Shown: piece by piece, positions 11,063 through 21,926 of the stretch | How positions within the stretch are numbered: position 1 is the first letter of the stretch | Layout of the letters: each line of letters starts with the position of its first letter | Source of the DNA: Eimeria necatrix | Lineage: Eukaryota; Apicomplexa; Conoidasida; Eucoccidiorida; Eimeriidae | Assembly: GCF_000499385.1 (NCBI RefSeq) | Contig: NW_013654304.1 | Location: 1 to 30,901, forward strand | Direction: 5' to 3' | Length of the DNA: 30,901 nt | The notes under the pieces: model-generated | Told to the model about the DNA's origin: nothing | Databases searched by the model: none | What the model saw: the letters and a program-made list of their open reading frames with translations, nothing else | Made by a program: the position numbers and the translations under genes

Positions 11063-12544
11063 CTCTTGATCTGACGCTCCTTCCCAGTTTTTTGCATGTA
11101 AAATATTCTTCGAATATTCGCATGTAGCGAAAGTTCTCTCAGTGGGTTGTCAGTATCAGTGTTGGGTAGCTTTTATCGGGCTGTCTTCGGATGTGAACAT
11201 AATTGCACCCGCAGATTTTTTTTCAGCGGCGAGGCGGGGAGAAGGAACAAAAACGTTAAATGAAGATTCATGTATTCATGTATTTACCACAACTGTATTC
11301 ATAGGAATTTAAGCGCAAGTGAAGGAGTGGACAAGTTGCCACGGAGTAGAGGTAACTTCGTCCTTCGTGGCGAGTGTGGACAATGCCAGGCTCATAACGA
11401 GCGTTCCGCTCGCGAACCCGACTTCTTTGCGAATCATTACCTTTTTAGCATGGAAAGCAATGTTAGAGGCGGCTTTTAGCAAGCTTCATGCTAACGAAGA
11501 CCGTGGATCTTATCGGATGAAGGCTCAGCGAATCGTTGGGAGCAGTTGATGAGCCCGAGACAGGCTGCTGTTCTGAGGCGTTCTAACTGTGCATCCTCAA
11601 GAACCGCTGGTCACGAGCAGCATAACTTCAGTTGGACTCTTAAAGCGACAGGGATTTTTCCTAATTCTTCTTCACGTAAGACAATGTAAAGACAGAACAT
11701 TGGATCTGTATCAGTGTGAGACCAACTCAAGCTACAGCTTTCAGAGGATGCACCATGCGACAAAGCAGCAGGCAGAGTAAGGGAAGCCCCAGTATGCCCT
11801 AGTTATGGAAGTTAAAAAAATATATGCATGAGTGGTCTTCCATGCAAAATGGTGAAGTCAAAGCCAGCCTTTCACTCACAGATCCCTTAAAACATTGCAT
11901 AGTCGCGCAGGATAAGCTGGTCTTAACCCTGCTAGACCCAAATTTCTGAACTCTGAGCCATCAGTTGATGACAGCTACCCTATAATCAGCATCGTAGTGT
12001 CGCTAAGCACTCAAAATTCAGGGTTCATTGTCTCGTGCTGGACTCTGACCAAGTGCAGGAAGTTAACCCGAGGGCGGAGAGGCCCTGCAACATTCTTCTG
12101 CAACGTGGGCAACTATTACTCCCCAAGGCGAGCGCATAAAGCTCTGAGCAACAAAACGGAATCATAAGACCACGAGCTGGAATGTTCTAATAGCTGGGAG
12201 ATAGGGATGAGGATGCTGCTATGCATGCAGGCAGCATCCTCAGCTTCCCAGTTGGCCAGTGCGGTCCTGCTTTCGTGCAACGTCAAAAGCTATAGATATG
12301 CTTAAATATCCTCATACTTCCACTGGCTTTGCTGGCAACTGACCCTCCAGAATGGCGTTGAGGTTCTCTTGGCGCCTGAGATGACCTCAGGACCCCACAC
12401 CTCCCATTCGGCCTCTCGAGTTCTTTCTGTCTGCGTTTATGGCTTTAGAGGAAGAGTAAATACGTGCTGGAATATATATCAGCTGTCCAGAAGTTGTTAT
12501 TTCTACAGCTGAAAATATATACACGTGGTACTTCACTGCGTTTC
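11063..12544. other. Gene-free region upstream of family member 1
   Basis: Contains the presumed promoter of the minus-strand gene ending at 9170. No convincing coding sequence; only short frames of 60-76 codons. The one notable element is a perfect hairpin at 12208-12242. AT-rich alternating TATA tracts lie near 12470-12530. Confidence 0.5.
12208..12242. repeat. Inverted repeat (12-bp perfect stem, 11-nt loop)
   Basis: TGAGGATGCTGC at 12208-12219 is perfectly complementary to GCAGCATCCTCA at 12231-12242. The loop between them contains a further self-complementary ATGCAT. Weaker complementarity (GGGA/TCCC) continues outside the stem. No flanking poly-T or gene end makes it an obvious terminator or ncRNA. 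Confidence 0.7.
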
Positions 12545-12665
12545 AAATTCACTGCGGTTATGAGCCCCTCAACCTCAAATCGACACCATTCCAATCTACT
12601 TGTATACGCGTTAAAATGGTTGCTAGGCCTCTTAAGGTAGAAAAGGGATGAAAATGGAAGCCAGT
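12545..12665 (-). pseudogene. Possible short relic of the family C-terminal domain
   Basis: On the minus strand, DLRLRGS followed by a stop resembles the family's DLRLQLNRS. At DNA level the stretch complementary to 12550-12580 matches member 4: GATTT, then G-TTG, then an intact TAACCGCAG block, with small insertions. Just upstream, HPFSTL and LATIL resemble the family's TPLSTL and IAVL. The GPAM-WW segment between them would be deleted. Evidence is thin and rests on this short match. Confidence 0.3.
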
Positions 12666-13417
12666 ACAGCGATAATTACAGGGATGCTTGCCACTCCGTT
12701 TGTCATCACAGTAGCAATTGCTGGTATGTTCTCGCGAGCAAGCATTTGCAGACTTCAGTTGCGAATACCATGTAGCAATTCTGAAAAACTTTTTTGTAGA
12801 GACACGTAGAAATATGTTTCCACGGCATGCATCATTGCAAATGATAGAAAAATTCTGCCAATTCTTTAATGTCACTATGAAAGTATTGTAATGAAGCACA
12901 ACAAGCATACCTGGAACTTGCGCCTTGAAAGGCCGGAGTCTAGACGTACGTAGGGACAGCAGCGTTATAAAAAATAAAAAATGGTCACTTTTCAGGGAAA
13001 CATTATCCTACTCAACATTTTCAGCCAGCAAAACAGCCACATTAGTAGGTGGCGTTACACCACATGATCCCCTTAAGAAAGTTTAGATGTATTGTACTTT
13101 TTCTCACTCTTCATGAATTTGCTGCTTTAGTCGGGAACAAAAACACCGTACACGACTGATGCAAAGCTCAGCATTAGCACAAGACCATGCAGCTATACCT
13201 TACCAAGGCGCTTGCTGCTGCAGGGGGCAGGTGCCCATTTGCAGATTGTATGAACGAATGCGCCTCTTGCTGTCTTGGCTCACGAGAGGAATTAAGGGTT
13301 GAACACTTCACCGGAGCAGCCATATTTTAGTCGCTATTCGTTGACGTGCAACTGCTTCGATGCAGCCAGATTACTTAACTGGTATGTAGAAAAATTCTAG
13401 ATTTTTCACCAGGGCGC

Positions 13418-13935
13418 TCAGTGCAGCTTCATGAATTTTCGAACAAGAGCTTGTGAAACTGAAGCAACTGCTGGTTCGCACGAAACCGTCTCTGAGGCTC
13501 CAAGACGGAAGACGCCCTTCTCAAGTGGCTCAGTTGCCTTGCTGAGTGGCACTGCAAGAATTTCTCACTCTCTTGTTCACCTGAATGACAATTCAAGGTC
13601 TTTGTATGACACCTCCGTCGCAGTCAACTCAAAAAACCTAAACCGCCAATTAGGTGCATTCATTGCCGGCCCCAATAGAATAATTGCGCACAGTAATGCA
13701 TCCAGCATGAAAAACTGATGGCCCAAAGCCACAACAGCATCCAAAACTGTCAGCTGATTGAGTGGCTCTCGTTTCACAAAGTGCATATAGCATAGCATTG
13801 GTTCACGTGCATTGACAATTCAATTTGCTCCTCTTACGTCGATGCTCACTTTACAAGAGAATTTGTAGAGGGACAAAGGTTCAAATTTATGGACAATAGT
13901 AGTTTCTATTGCGAAAAAGGCGCTTTCGGTTGGGA
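13418..13935 (-). pseudogene. Decayed copy of the family C-terminal domain
   Basis: Minus-strand translation follows the family domain in order: ESAF (family ENAF), then KVSIDVRGAN, an in-frame stop where the family has G, IVNAREPML, PLNQL, GHQFFMLDALLCAI, LLGPAMNAPNW (second Trp changed to R), and SYKDLELSF. A frameshift then leads to EILAVPLSKATEPLEKG and LGASETV, matching the family's ALLAERL, KRG and GARETV. At least one internal stop, one frameshift and loss of the conserved WW mean it cannot encode the domain. No N-terminal half (hydrophobic segment, R-x-L) is visible upstream. It is closest by eye to members 3 and 4. Confidence 0.75.
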
Positions 13936-14882
13936 AGGAGGCGTTTTTGGTTGCCAAGGACAAGTTCGTGTTTGTGAAGGAGGCGCTTTACATGGCAGCG
14001 TGATGGAAGGAAAAGCACTCACCTGCACTGTTTCTGACGAGCTAGGAAATCCTAGCAGGCCAGACGGGCCACGCGGCTGCTGCATCGCATATCAAACAAT
14101 CTCAGGCTTTTTCACCTTAAATGCGAAGGCAAAACTGGACACAAAAGGGCAGCTCACTTCAGGCGTGTTGAACCCGTTGCTGTTTGTCCCTTCATATTCA
14201 TACTGAGCTCGGTAGACTTGGCGAGCTTCCCCTGCCAAACTGATCTATCTGTAGTTCATACTTTTGCGCCCTCTGGAATGGGGCGAGATAATTCTAGCCT
14301 GTGCTGAGCTGAATTGCAGAAAAAATAGATGCTGCCGACTACCTTAACGTCTTAAGGTCTAACTGGTTTGCTGCAGTTGTCACTTGAGCACGCTCAGCTA
14401 CACTTGAAAAAATACGCACAGGGCTTCAAGGAATGATTCGCCTTTTCATTAAATGAATTCAAGTTGATAACAACCAACCGAGGGAAATGACGAAGGATTG
14501 GGCAAAGGTTTCTGGATGGCAGCGGTATTGGCCCCAGAGGACAGAAACGTGTTGGGGTTCAATGAAAATTCACGGGCTCGCTGGTATGAACAATAAGCAA
14601 TGGGCCCAAATGCGCTGTGGGGAGTGCACTCCTTCTTGATTGCCCGGACGGGACTGAAGAGAACTGGAGTGACAGCTCCTTATCTGGCTAGCTCGAAGGC
14701 CTTGCATATATACTGCACAGTGGAATTAGGTGGTTAAAGTGTAAACACTTCTGCTTGTGGTAGGGGTGCGGCAGCGCAGAAAGCCAAGCCTTCTTATCTC
14801 TTCTATGTCGAAGCATATGCCGAGTATCACTGAGAGGTCATGGTCAATCCCTGCCGGGGGCAGTCTTCCGAATTGTCTCAGA

Positions 14883-15140
14883 TTATTTCTGCTTCACGTT
14901 CATGAGCAGGTGAAATGAAAACAGCATACTGTAATCGCCAAAACTACCATTACAGGCACGAACTGCAGGTCTTGATTGATGCAGCGAGGCGCCTGGTGGT
15001 TCTCGGCAAATCGCAGCATGCTTGATTAAAAGCTCCTTTTCTATTGTTTGATCGCTTGGAGTCGAAGGAGTACCGAAGGTTGCTCCACTGGACGAAGGAG
15101 CGGAACTGACGGGTATATTCAACGACTGGCCGAGGGTCAT
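14883..15140 (-). pseudogene. Possible relic of the linker and domain start of a family gene
   Basis: An 85-codon minus-strand frame beginning with ATG. Its Ser/Pro/Thr-rich start (SSAPSSSGATFGTPSTPS) resembles the low-complexity linker of the intact genes, for example AFGTP in member 3. EKELLIKHAAICREPP can be aligned with EQELVDHIFYRLP, and VRACNGSFGDYSML with VRKFCAVNAFGHTIL of member 4. The frame then stops. It lies about 1 kb upstream of the copy at 13418-13935, so the two may be one gene split by an insertion or two separate relics. Similarity is weak. Confidence 0.35.
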
Positions 15141-15952
15141 ACTGCCGCAAGGGGCGCTGTGCTCTGCTCACCCCATAAATTACACACCGTACAAAGGGCC
15201 AGCTGATGGCAAAACATTATGCGAATACAAGCATGAACTAGCCGCAAGCGTAAGCGTCGTGAGTTTAGCCTTGTGCAAAGCTGCGTCAAGTTGAGGACGT
15301 TCAGTAGATGCTGGAAGCTGCATTTCCCGGCACTCTCATCCAATTAGAAGCCGCACTGCCCATGCTTGCAGTTCAAGACGCCGTTGTGCAGCTTGCGTAG
15401 CTCAATGGCAACTGGGTTCCCGCAAGCTCCGCCCTGTTATTTAATTTACTCTTCCAGCGTCACCCAGCGGTGGGCAAGGAGGGCCCACACCTGAAGAACT
15501 TAAAAAGAAACACTCCCGACTTTTGTATGACAGATTTACAAGTGCGGATGCTGCGTAGATAGGAGAGACTTCACGCATAATACTGCGCTGCGCGAGAGAT
15601 CGTAAATTTTACCTAAGCCCGCGCCGGCAATCCAAGAGGCAAACCCATGTTAAAAGTAATCTAGCAACATCAGCGTCTGAGGCGCTTATTTGTCAATGAT
15701 CGCTCGGTTGTGCAGAATGCCCGGCATTAGGAGAGACATAGAAGGAGAAATTGTCAACGAGGGTGTAAGGTCAGGCTATACGGCAAAGAGCATCTCCCAC
15801 AGTGCTCATCTGAATGCCTTGCGGAAAGCCTATGTTTTGCTCTGACTACTCTCTAATTAATAATTGTGACGCAAGCGCGTCACTGCCCTTCGAGCCGTAC
15901 TCCCCAAGCACATGAAGCCGTACAAGACAATCGTTTCTTTCCTCTCCTTTAG
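15141..15952. other. Stretch with no supportable gene
   Basis: Short frames only, none resembling the family or any protein I know. No tandem repeat or RNA gene seen. Confidence 0.45.
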
Positions 15953-16132
15953 ATGCTAAGGTGCTGCTGGCACGCGGCAGGGAAGTCAACCCTTCCCACT
16001 AACTTTGCATTCATTTTCTTGATAGCTTATGTGAGTGGATACCGGGTGCCTCCTGAGCTCCAGTGGCCAACGCTAATGGCCGGGTTTCTTCTTGGGGCTG
16101 GCGCTAGTGTTAACTATTATGTTTCTAGATGA
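15953..16132 (+). CDS. Possible small two-helix membrane protein or terminal exon
   Basis: A 59-codon ATG frame. The ATG directly follows a pyrimidine-rich CTCTCCTTTAG, so it could be the last exon of a longer gene rather than a complete one. The translation has a short basic/Cys start, a hydrophobic stretch NFAFIFLIAYVSGY, a polar turn RVPPELQ, a second hydrophobic stretch beginning WPTLMAGFLLGAGASV, and a stop after YYVSR. Two membrane-length segments with a P-P turn and a Gly-rich second helix look like a small organellar inner-membrane subunit, but I recognise no specific family. Being so short, it may be chance. It is not related to the paralogous family around it. Confidence 0.25.
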   Translation: MLRCCWHAAGKSTLPTNFAFIFLIAYVSGYRVPPELQWPTLMAGFLLGAGASVNYYVSR

Positions 16133-17821
16133 TACAGCCGTCCCAAAGAGCATTATGCAAGATTTTGCAGCATTCCTCGAGGTTTATTCTCGCTGGTAGG
16201 TGTTTGGAGGTTGTCGCGGCGGCGCTGGGCATGAAAATTCCTACGGCAGCGCCAACGCCAAGCGGACACTTTCATCAGCCCAAACATTGCTTAAAGGGTG
16301 TGACAGTTCGTAGCAATCAATATTTATTACTGCCAGTTCACTAGGGACTTTGCCATAATGGCGAATTTTTCCAGCGTCTCGTGCGACCCCTCCTCGGTCT
16401 ACTCTATACTACTAAATAGTTCGCGGCTTTTACGCAGTACGATCGTAAGTGTTGCACAAACAGCAACGATTTCTTGGGGAAACGTTTCATTACGGACTGC
16501 GAAATAATGGCGCAGTGTTGAGAACTGCGCTGCAATGTCACAGGCCCACCGCCAATGTCTATCGGATTCACTGACGGCTTTATTCAGGCTAATGAAATAA
16601 AACGGCACGCAAGAGAAGCTGAAGAATTCACAGTAGTTTGGACACTGGAAATGCCTCCAGCTGAATGTGTAAAGCTCATACAACCTCGTGTACACAGGCT
16701 TCAGCCCGCGCAAAGCGCAGAAAATTCCCCTCGTGGGATTTTGTGGGTTTTGAGCACTAGGTTTCGCAGACACATTAAACCTTAGATCCAAAACTGTAAT
16801 TGTAGCACAAATGGGGTCGACAACGCGTTGTCGCTCCACCCACTTGGGGACCGTCCCACTAAGGAACACAACGCCTTGATTCAGCCCTGACTCGTGGACC
16901 TCCTTCGTTGGAGAGGATGCGAAAAGGTCAGCTCAGGACGACCGTGCTCAACTGCAGCAAAGTAACACAAGCAGGTGGCCAATCGTGGATAGGGGATCTT
17001 GCGAGAACGCACGCAGTAGGTTGATGGGCTGTTACTAGGTTCACGATCTGGGTGCGTAGACAAAGTTTATCAGGCGACCGTGGTACAATAAACTTAATTT
17101 GTCCACACTTAAAATGATGGTTTGGGGTACTATTTAGATATGATTTCAAACACGTAATTTCCCCATTTGTTCACTAAGAGCATCTCTCCAGCTCGTTAGG
17201 AGAGATGGCGTTATGTCGTCCACGAAGGCCAACAAGCTGCAGCCCGAAGGAACACTATTCCTGCATTTGCCAATTCAGTTAAAAGCAGGCAAAAATTTGA
17301 AATATCAAACAAGACAGACGTTGGAGGTCTGTTAGCCGGGAAAGGCAGTGAAGAGCCACTCAGGCTGCTACTAACGGCTCGGAAGAAAATTTGGACCCGC
17401 TGTGGTATGCCTACAAAAGGAGTTCAGCATCACTCACCAAAAGTGACAAATAGGATATGGCGCGATACTATGAGAATACCAAGCTTGCATTTGAAACGAG
17501 TCTCATGCAAGCTGATGGCCCTGCTGAAGGCACTTTTTGTCGCTCATCTTACAGGCATAATGTGGCTTGTTTATTGATCTCTCTGGCATAAGATTTGAGC
17601 TAACTCAGCCTTTATAGTTCTGAAAATGCTGAGCACCACGGACACGTTGCTTGTAGACGGGCTTGTCAATTCCGAGCAACTCTACACTCGACTGCACCGG
17701 CAGTGGCGAACATGCCGACTGGTTGCAGTGATTTCACATTGCATCATTTTCTCCTCAACGTTCATTTCCCAAAAATATGGAAACAGCGAAGTGAGCATAA
17801 CGTAGTGTTGGCTGAGGGAAC
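16133..17821. other. Gene-free region upstream of family member 2
   Basis: Presumed 5' flank and promoter of the gene starting at 17822. The longest open frame (minus, 16399-16869) has no ATG and no similarity I can defend. No repeats or RNA genes seen. Confidence 0.5.
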
Positions 17822-19666
17822 ATGGCTCGGGCGCTAGATCCACCGGTCATTCCCCCTCCTTCTAGTAGACACTCTTTATACGGCTTATCGAATCCTTTCC
17901 AGCATATAACGAGCGAGGAATCGGCTTCTCAAGCATCTAAAATCAGAAGCTCTACATTTCATCCACGTACGCAGAGTAAATGGCCCGTTATCTTCTCCCT
18001 TCTGGCAGTTGTGGCAATCACACTGGCCTGCTTCCGCATTTTCTACAGGCCGACAAAACTGGGAAGCACACAGAGACAACTAGGGGGTAAGCTGCCTAAT
18101 GGAGAAGACGACGCCGAGCTGTCGGCAATTCTAGATATGTGCCTGGACATGGAGCAGGAGAGAGGTCACGTGCAGCCACTTCCAGCAGTCCAACCACAAG
18201 AAAAGTTCCTATATGGTGGACAGCTTAATCTAAGTTCCCAGCTAAGTTCCCAGCACGAGCAACACGAGCAAAGAAGCCAGACGAATACCTTTTCGTTTTG
18301 GGTGGAGGTTCCTTCCTCTCCGTCTCCTGGCCTTTCTCGTCGCCCGGAGTGGCCTTCTGGAGCAACAGAGCAGCATTTCAAGGAATGGGTTTCTACCTCT
18401 CGGGAGAAAAAAGATACTCTTTCTGATGAAGCATTGCCTTCGTATTCGTCCTCACTACAGAGCTATGGAGCGTCTTTATATCCTATGGGGGAAAATGGGT
18501 GTACACCCTCTGCAACGCGCTTGCCCAGTACCGCCTTATCACTTCAGGGCCATCCTACACCTGATTCTTCCTCAGGGACCTTTCCAGGTTTGCATCCCAC
18601 TTTGACGCAGCCTGATGTTTCCTCGAACTCAGGAATCGCCGAGGGAATGTTGGCAACAAGGCAACCCTATATGTTTCCAAGAAATCAGCCTGGCTCAGGC
18701 CATGCGCACATGCCATTTCATTGTGCGGATATGTCACACAAGAGTCAACCTCAGGACTTCGGCGTCAGGACCCCACACCGACCTCCAGCCCCCCAAAAGG
18801 AGCAATATGCAGAGTTGACAAAACTTCCAACCAGTGCTGCTGCGCCTTGTTATCCCTCAGAAGTTCCAGCAGCCATTTTTTCACAACAACAGCCCATCTC
18901 AGCCGCAAATACTGCGGCGCAGTTGTTAATTCGCTATTCGCCACCTGTGAGGCAAACTGTGGGCGTTGAGGTCGGCAAGCCGGCTGATGATAAGGTCATT
19001 TTGCCAGCACCTCTCTATTTTAGGAAGCCCATCAGTGAACATTTATTTTATAGGCTGCCAAAATTGAAGCCAGGTATTAGACTAATGGTCTTCTCTGTGG
19101 AAAATGCATTTAAACGATCCACCCTGCTTCCGCAAATTTCTGTGCTTTTGGCGTTCATGCGCTCACTTTTAATCAAAAAGGAGCTCAATCAAGGTGATGC
19201 AAACGAACTTATTCTCATGAGTGAGCGGATTGTGTGTCACTTGTACTACCTTCACCGAAGATCTCTTACCAGCCTAACCGCTTCCAAAATTTTACTAACT
19301 TTGGGGCTTCGGTACCTTATGCTGGATATGCTTGTCTGTGTGGTTCATCTTATGGGCCCGGCAATGCGTGCGTCTCAGTGGTGGCATAGGCTCGTAAAAG
19401 AAATCCCAACAGACGTGGCTGTTGAAAACCTACGTTTGCAGCTCAGATGCAGCAGGTATTACGCAGGCCTTTCACTACGACTGAGAGCAGCGGTGGAATC
19501 GCTGAAGAGAGGCGTTCGACCCGGACCAAAGGACACTGTTGAATTAAAGCGCGAGCTTTTTTGCAGCGAAATGACCCTTCGGACGTTCAGGAAGCCCCAG
19601 TGGGACATATGGCGCATGGATGACAGAGAGTTCTTTGGCAGTCTAGCGGAGGTTCTCGGCCACTGA
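17822..19666 (+). CDS. Unrecognised coccidian family protein, member 2
   Basis: Uninterrupted 614-codon ATG frame; the only plus-strand member. In order: a 53-residue Ser/Pro-rich leader; hydrophobic segment at about 54-71 ending in LACFR; RQL at 85-87 (R-x-L, no acidic residue at +2); an EDDAEL-type acidic stretch and ILDMCLDM at 103-110; about 290 residues rich in Ser, Pro and Gln; and the C-terminal domain from about 406, with FYRLP, MSERIVCHL, LGLRYLMLD, GPAMRASQWW (WW at 520-521), LKRGVRPG, ELFC and KPQWDIWR. It lacks the basic patch seen in the linkers of the other three; VILPAPL just before the domain may match their V-V-F/W-x-P block. The domain is closest to member 4. The frame ends after a short acidic tail. 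Function unknown. Confidence 0.88.
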   Translation: MARALDPPVIPPPSSRHSLYGLSNPFQHITSEESASQASKIRSSTFHPRTQSKWPVIFSLLAVVAITLACFRIFYRPTKLGSTQRQLGGKLPNGEDDAELSAILDMCLDMEQERGHVQPLPAVQPQEKFLYGGQLNLSSQLSSQHEQHEQRSQTNTFSFWVEVPSSPSPGLSRRPEWPSGATEQHFKEWVSTSREKKDTLSDEALPSYSSSLQSYGASLYPMGENGCTPSATRLPSTALSLQGHPTPDSSSGTFPGLHPTLTQPDVSSNSGIAEGMLATRQPYMFPRNQPGSGHAHMPFHCADMSHKSQPQDFGVRTPHRPPAPQKEQYAELTKLPTSAAAPCYPSEVPAAIFSQQQPISAANTAAQLLIRYSPPVRQTVGVEVGKPADDKVILPAPLYFRKPISEHLFYRLPKLKPGIRLMVFSVENAFKRSTLLPQISVLLAFMRSLLIKKELNQGDANELILMSERIVCHLYYLHRRSLTSLTASKILLTLGLRYLMLDMLVCVVHLMGPAMRASQWWHRLVKEIPTDVAVENLRLQLRCSRYYAGLSLRLRAAVESLKRGVRPGPKDTVELKRELFCSEMTLRTFRKPQWDIWRMDDREFFGSLAEVLGH

Positions 19667-21926
19667 GCAACATTTGTATTTCAGTGAACGGCGAAAGCAC
19701 TACAGTTGGGCGCTTGCTCTTGCGCGACTCCGGAGCTCATGCAGGTAGGCATGATCTGATTTACTCGTAAATATGGCGTACGCTTCCCAGCTGTGTTTGC
19801 CTTAGCAGCTGGAAGCAGCTAAAAAAATGCATTGTGTGAAATTTAGGTTCCCGACATTGTTTCGTTCCGATTGAACTTACCAAGGCAGGCAAGTCGCGCG
19901 TAGCGTTGCTGGCTTCGAGCATTTTTAAGGAGCCGCATAAATGGCGTTTCCCATTTGTGGCAGCATGCTTTTTTGCCTACGAGGCCCGCGGGAGCTTTTT
20001 TTTGTGCTCGCTGTGAAGTGAGCACTATAAGCGCACAGCGATTTGCGGATAAGGCGCTTAAGACCTCTGTTTGGCGGCTGTTTGTGTTTTTGAAGCAAAA
20101 GCTGCGTTTTAGACTCCATTGGCCGTTGTTCATTACGTGTCCCTAGCGATGTCGTTGCATATCCCACCCCTTCCATGTGGATGATCATTCTGTGCTAGGA
20201 GCTTCTGCCTGTAGACCCACTGTTCAAACTACAGCTCACACGATCGGTTGGTATGCATCAACATATGTGTAGTCCTGCAGTGGCTTGAATTTTGCCAAAG
20301 ACGGGAGACAGGAGTTGCACTTCGGGCCGACAAGTGCTGTTGCTCATACAGAATAGCCGTATGAGCAATAGCTCTTAATACGCAAGTCTCTTTGCTGGGT
20401 AATACGAGGGTAGTGGCCCCGCTTCGTGCACTGCATGCCTGATGGACTTGAGCACCAGATCAATATGTGAAGATTGGCTACCGGGGTATGAGCGCACAAT
20501 TGCCATAGGTCTTAATTCGCAGCTCCAACGCAGTGCATGAACGGCCTGCATGCTCGTGTCCGGCAACGGCATGAATTCAATGTCCTGGGAGCCTCAGGAC
20601 TCTCGAGAGCATTTACTGTAGATGCTAGTGCCAGTAATACAAGGTGCATGGTGGGAAGATTTCACAAGAGGCGCAAGTACGTCAACTCGCTGGCACGCAA
20701 GAACCGAAGCGCAAACACAAGCGACGGGGCCCATGTTATGTTCTACGGACTCGCAGTCACGCTGCGTACCGTTCCGGCGCACTTAATTCTGGGTGACTGT
20801 GCTGCCTTCTAAAATGAAGGTTTCCCAGCGGCGGCTACATGACCTAATGATTCAAGCATAGTCTGAAGCGTTGGTTCCTCTTCGACTCTACTAGACAACT
20901 TCAGAAAGTACCAGGAACGGTGCACTTGCGACACAGCACCCACGATCAAGCTACAAGCACTTGCATCTCCTCGCTCAGAAGCTTGTACTTTGCTGGCGTG
21001 ACCAGATCAGCTCTGAAGAAGCGCATTAAAAATGCAGCACGGCTCTGACTCCCACGATATCTGCTACAAAGATCGCGTGGGAGGCTCCACCGCAACACAA
21101 TTTTAGATATTCTTCTCAGTTCTTGTGTACAAAAATCATAAAGCAGTATTTTGAAGTATTAGAACAACAAATAATGAAACATTAGTCACTTCATCTGAGG
21201 AAATGCACTCACTAGGGAACACTGTCTCATCTGGCCGAAACTTCGCCTACAGATCCCAGTCACAGTATAAACATATGCTGCAGTGCAGGCAGCAACCTAA
21301 TTAGCTGCGGCTCCGTAAATTGATGCCATATGTGTATTAAGCGATGGGCTGAGACGACTCCATTATCGGCTCCATTATCCGTCTGAGCATTGCAGCGGGA
21401 AGCCAATAACGCCAGAATGACAATATTGCACCACAAAGATACAGATCTACCCAGAGTGCACTGTCACTGAACAATTGCATCAAATAATTCCTGTCATCAA
21501 GAGAACTCTCTCATGGGCCCTTGTAGAAACGGCCCATGCAACTGTAACATAGCACAGTACGCGGCTGTTGGGAAAAGGTACACAAATGCGGCCTTTGCCA
21601 TGGTCGTCCCTTAAGCGGCCTTATTTTTCTGCCCTTAGATATACTTCTAGGTGCAGCAGATAAAGGCTCACGGTCCGCAGACGGGACGCACCCGCTTGCA
21701 GACGAAGTCTCAGGCCTTCACAAGCAGCGAAGGGATAAGCAATTCGTATTCGCCACGATGTTGTTCGCTCACAAGGGCTCTGCAGTCGCACACGCGGAAT
21801 AGGGCAGCACTGCCCGCTCCATTCATGGTGATGTGGCTGCTTCCAGTATCAAGACAACGGAATACGCGTCGAAGTTTGTAGAAGTTTTCAAGCGGTCCCT
21901 AGGGTCACCCCGAAAAACTTTAGGCC
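19667..21926. other. Intergenic region between family members 2 and 3 (convergent)
   Basis: Members 2 (+) and 3 (-) face each other, so this holds two 3' flanks. Only short frames; none looks real. An imperfect hairpin (CTCCCACG/CGTGGGAG) lies at about 21048-21085. Directly beyond the stop of member 3, complementary to about 21880-21926, eroded similarity to the missing domain end can be traced. Confidence 0.45.

Noticed and set aside
15880..15950. Minus-strand GFMCLGS as an N-terminal helix relic
   Set aside because: Only MCL matches, and no acidic stretch or hydrophobic segment is present in order.
16399..16869. 156-codon minus-strand frame
   Set aside because: It begins with GTG and contains no ATG. 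Attempts to align it to the family domain failed on motif order and spacing.
12380..18780. Shared 15-mer (TCAGGACCCCACACC) near 12.39 kb and within member 2
   Set aside because: A match of this length is expected about once by chance in a window of this size, and the flanks do not align.
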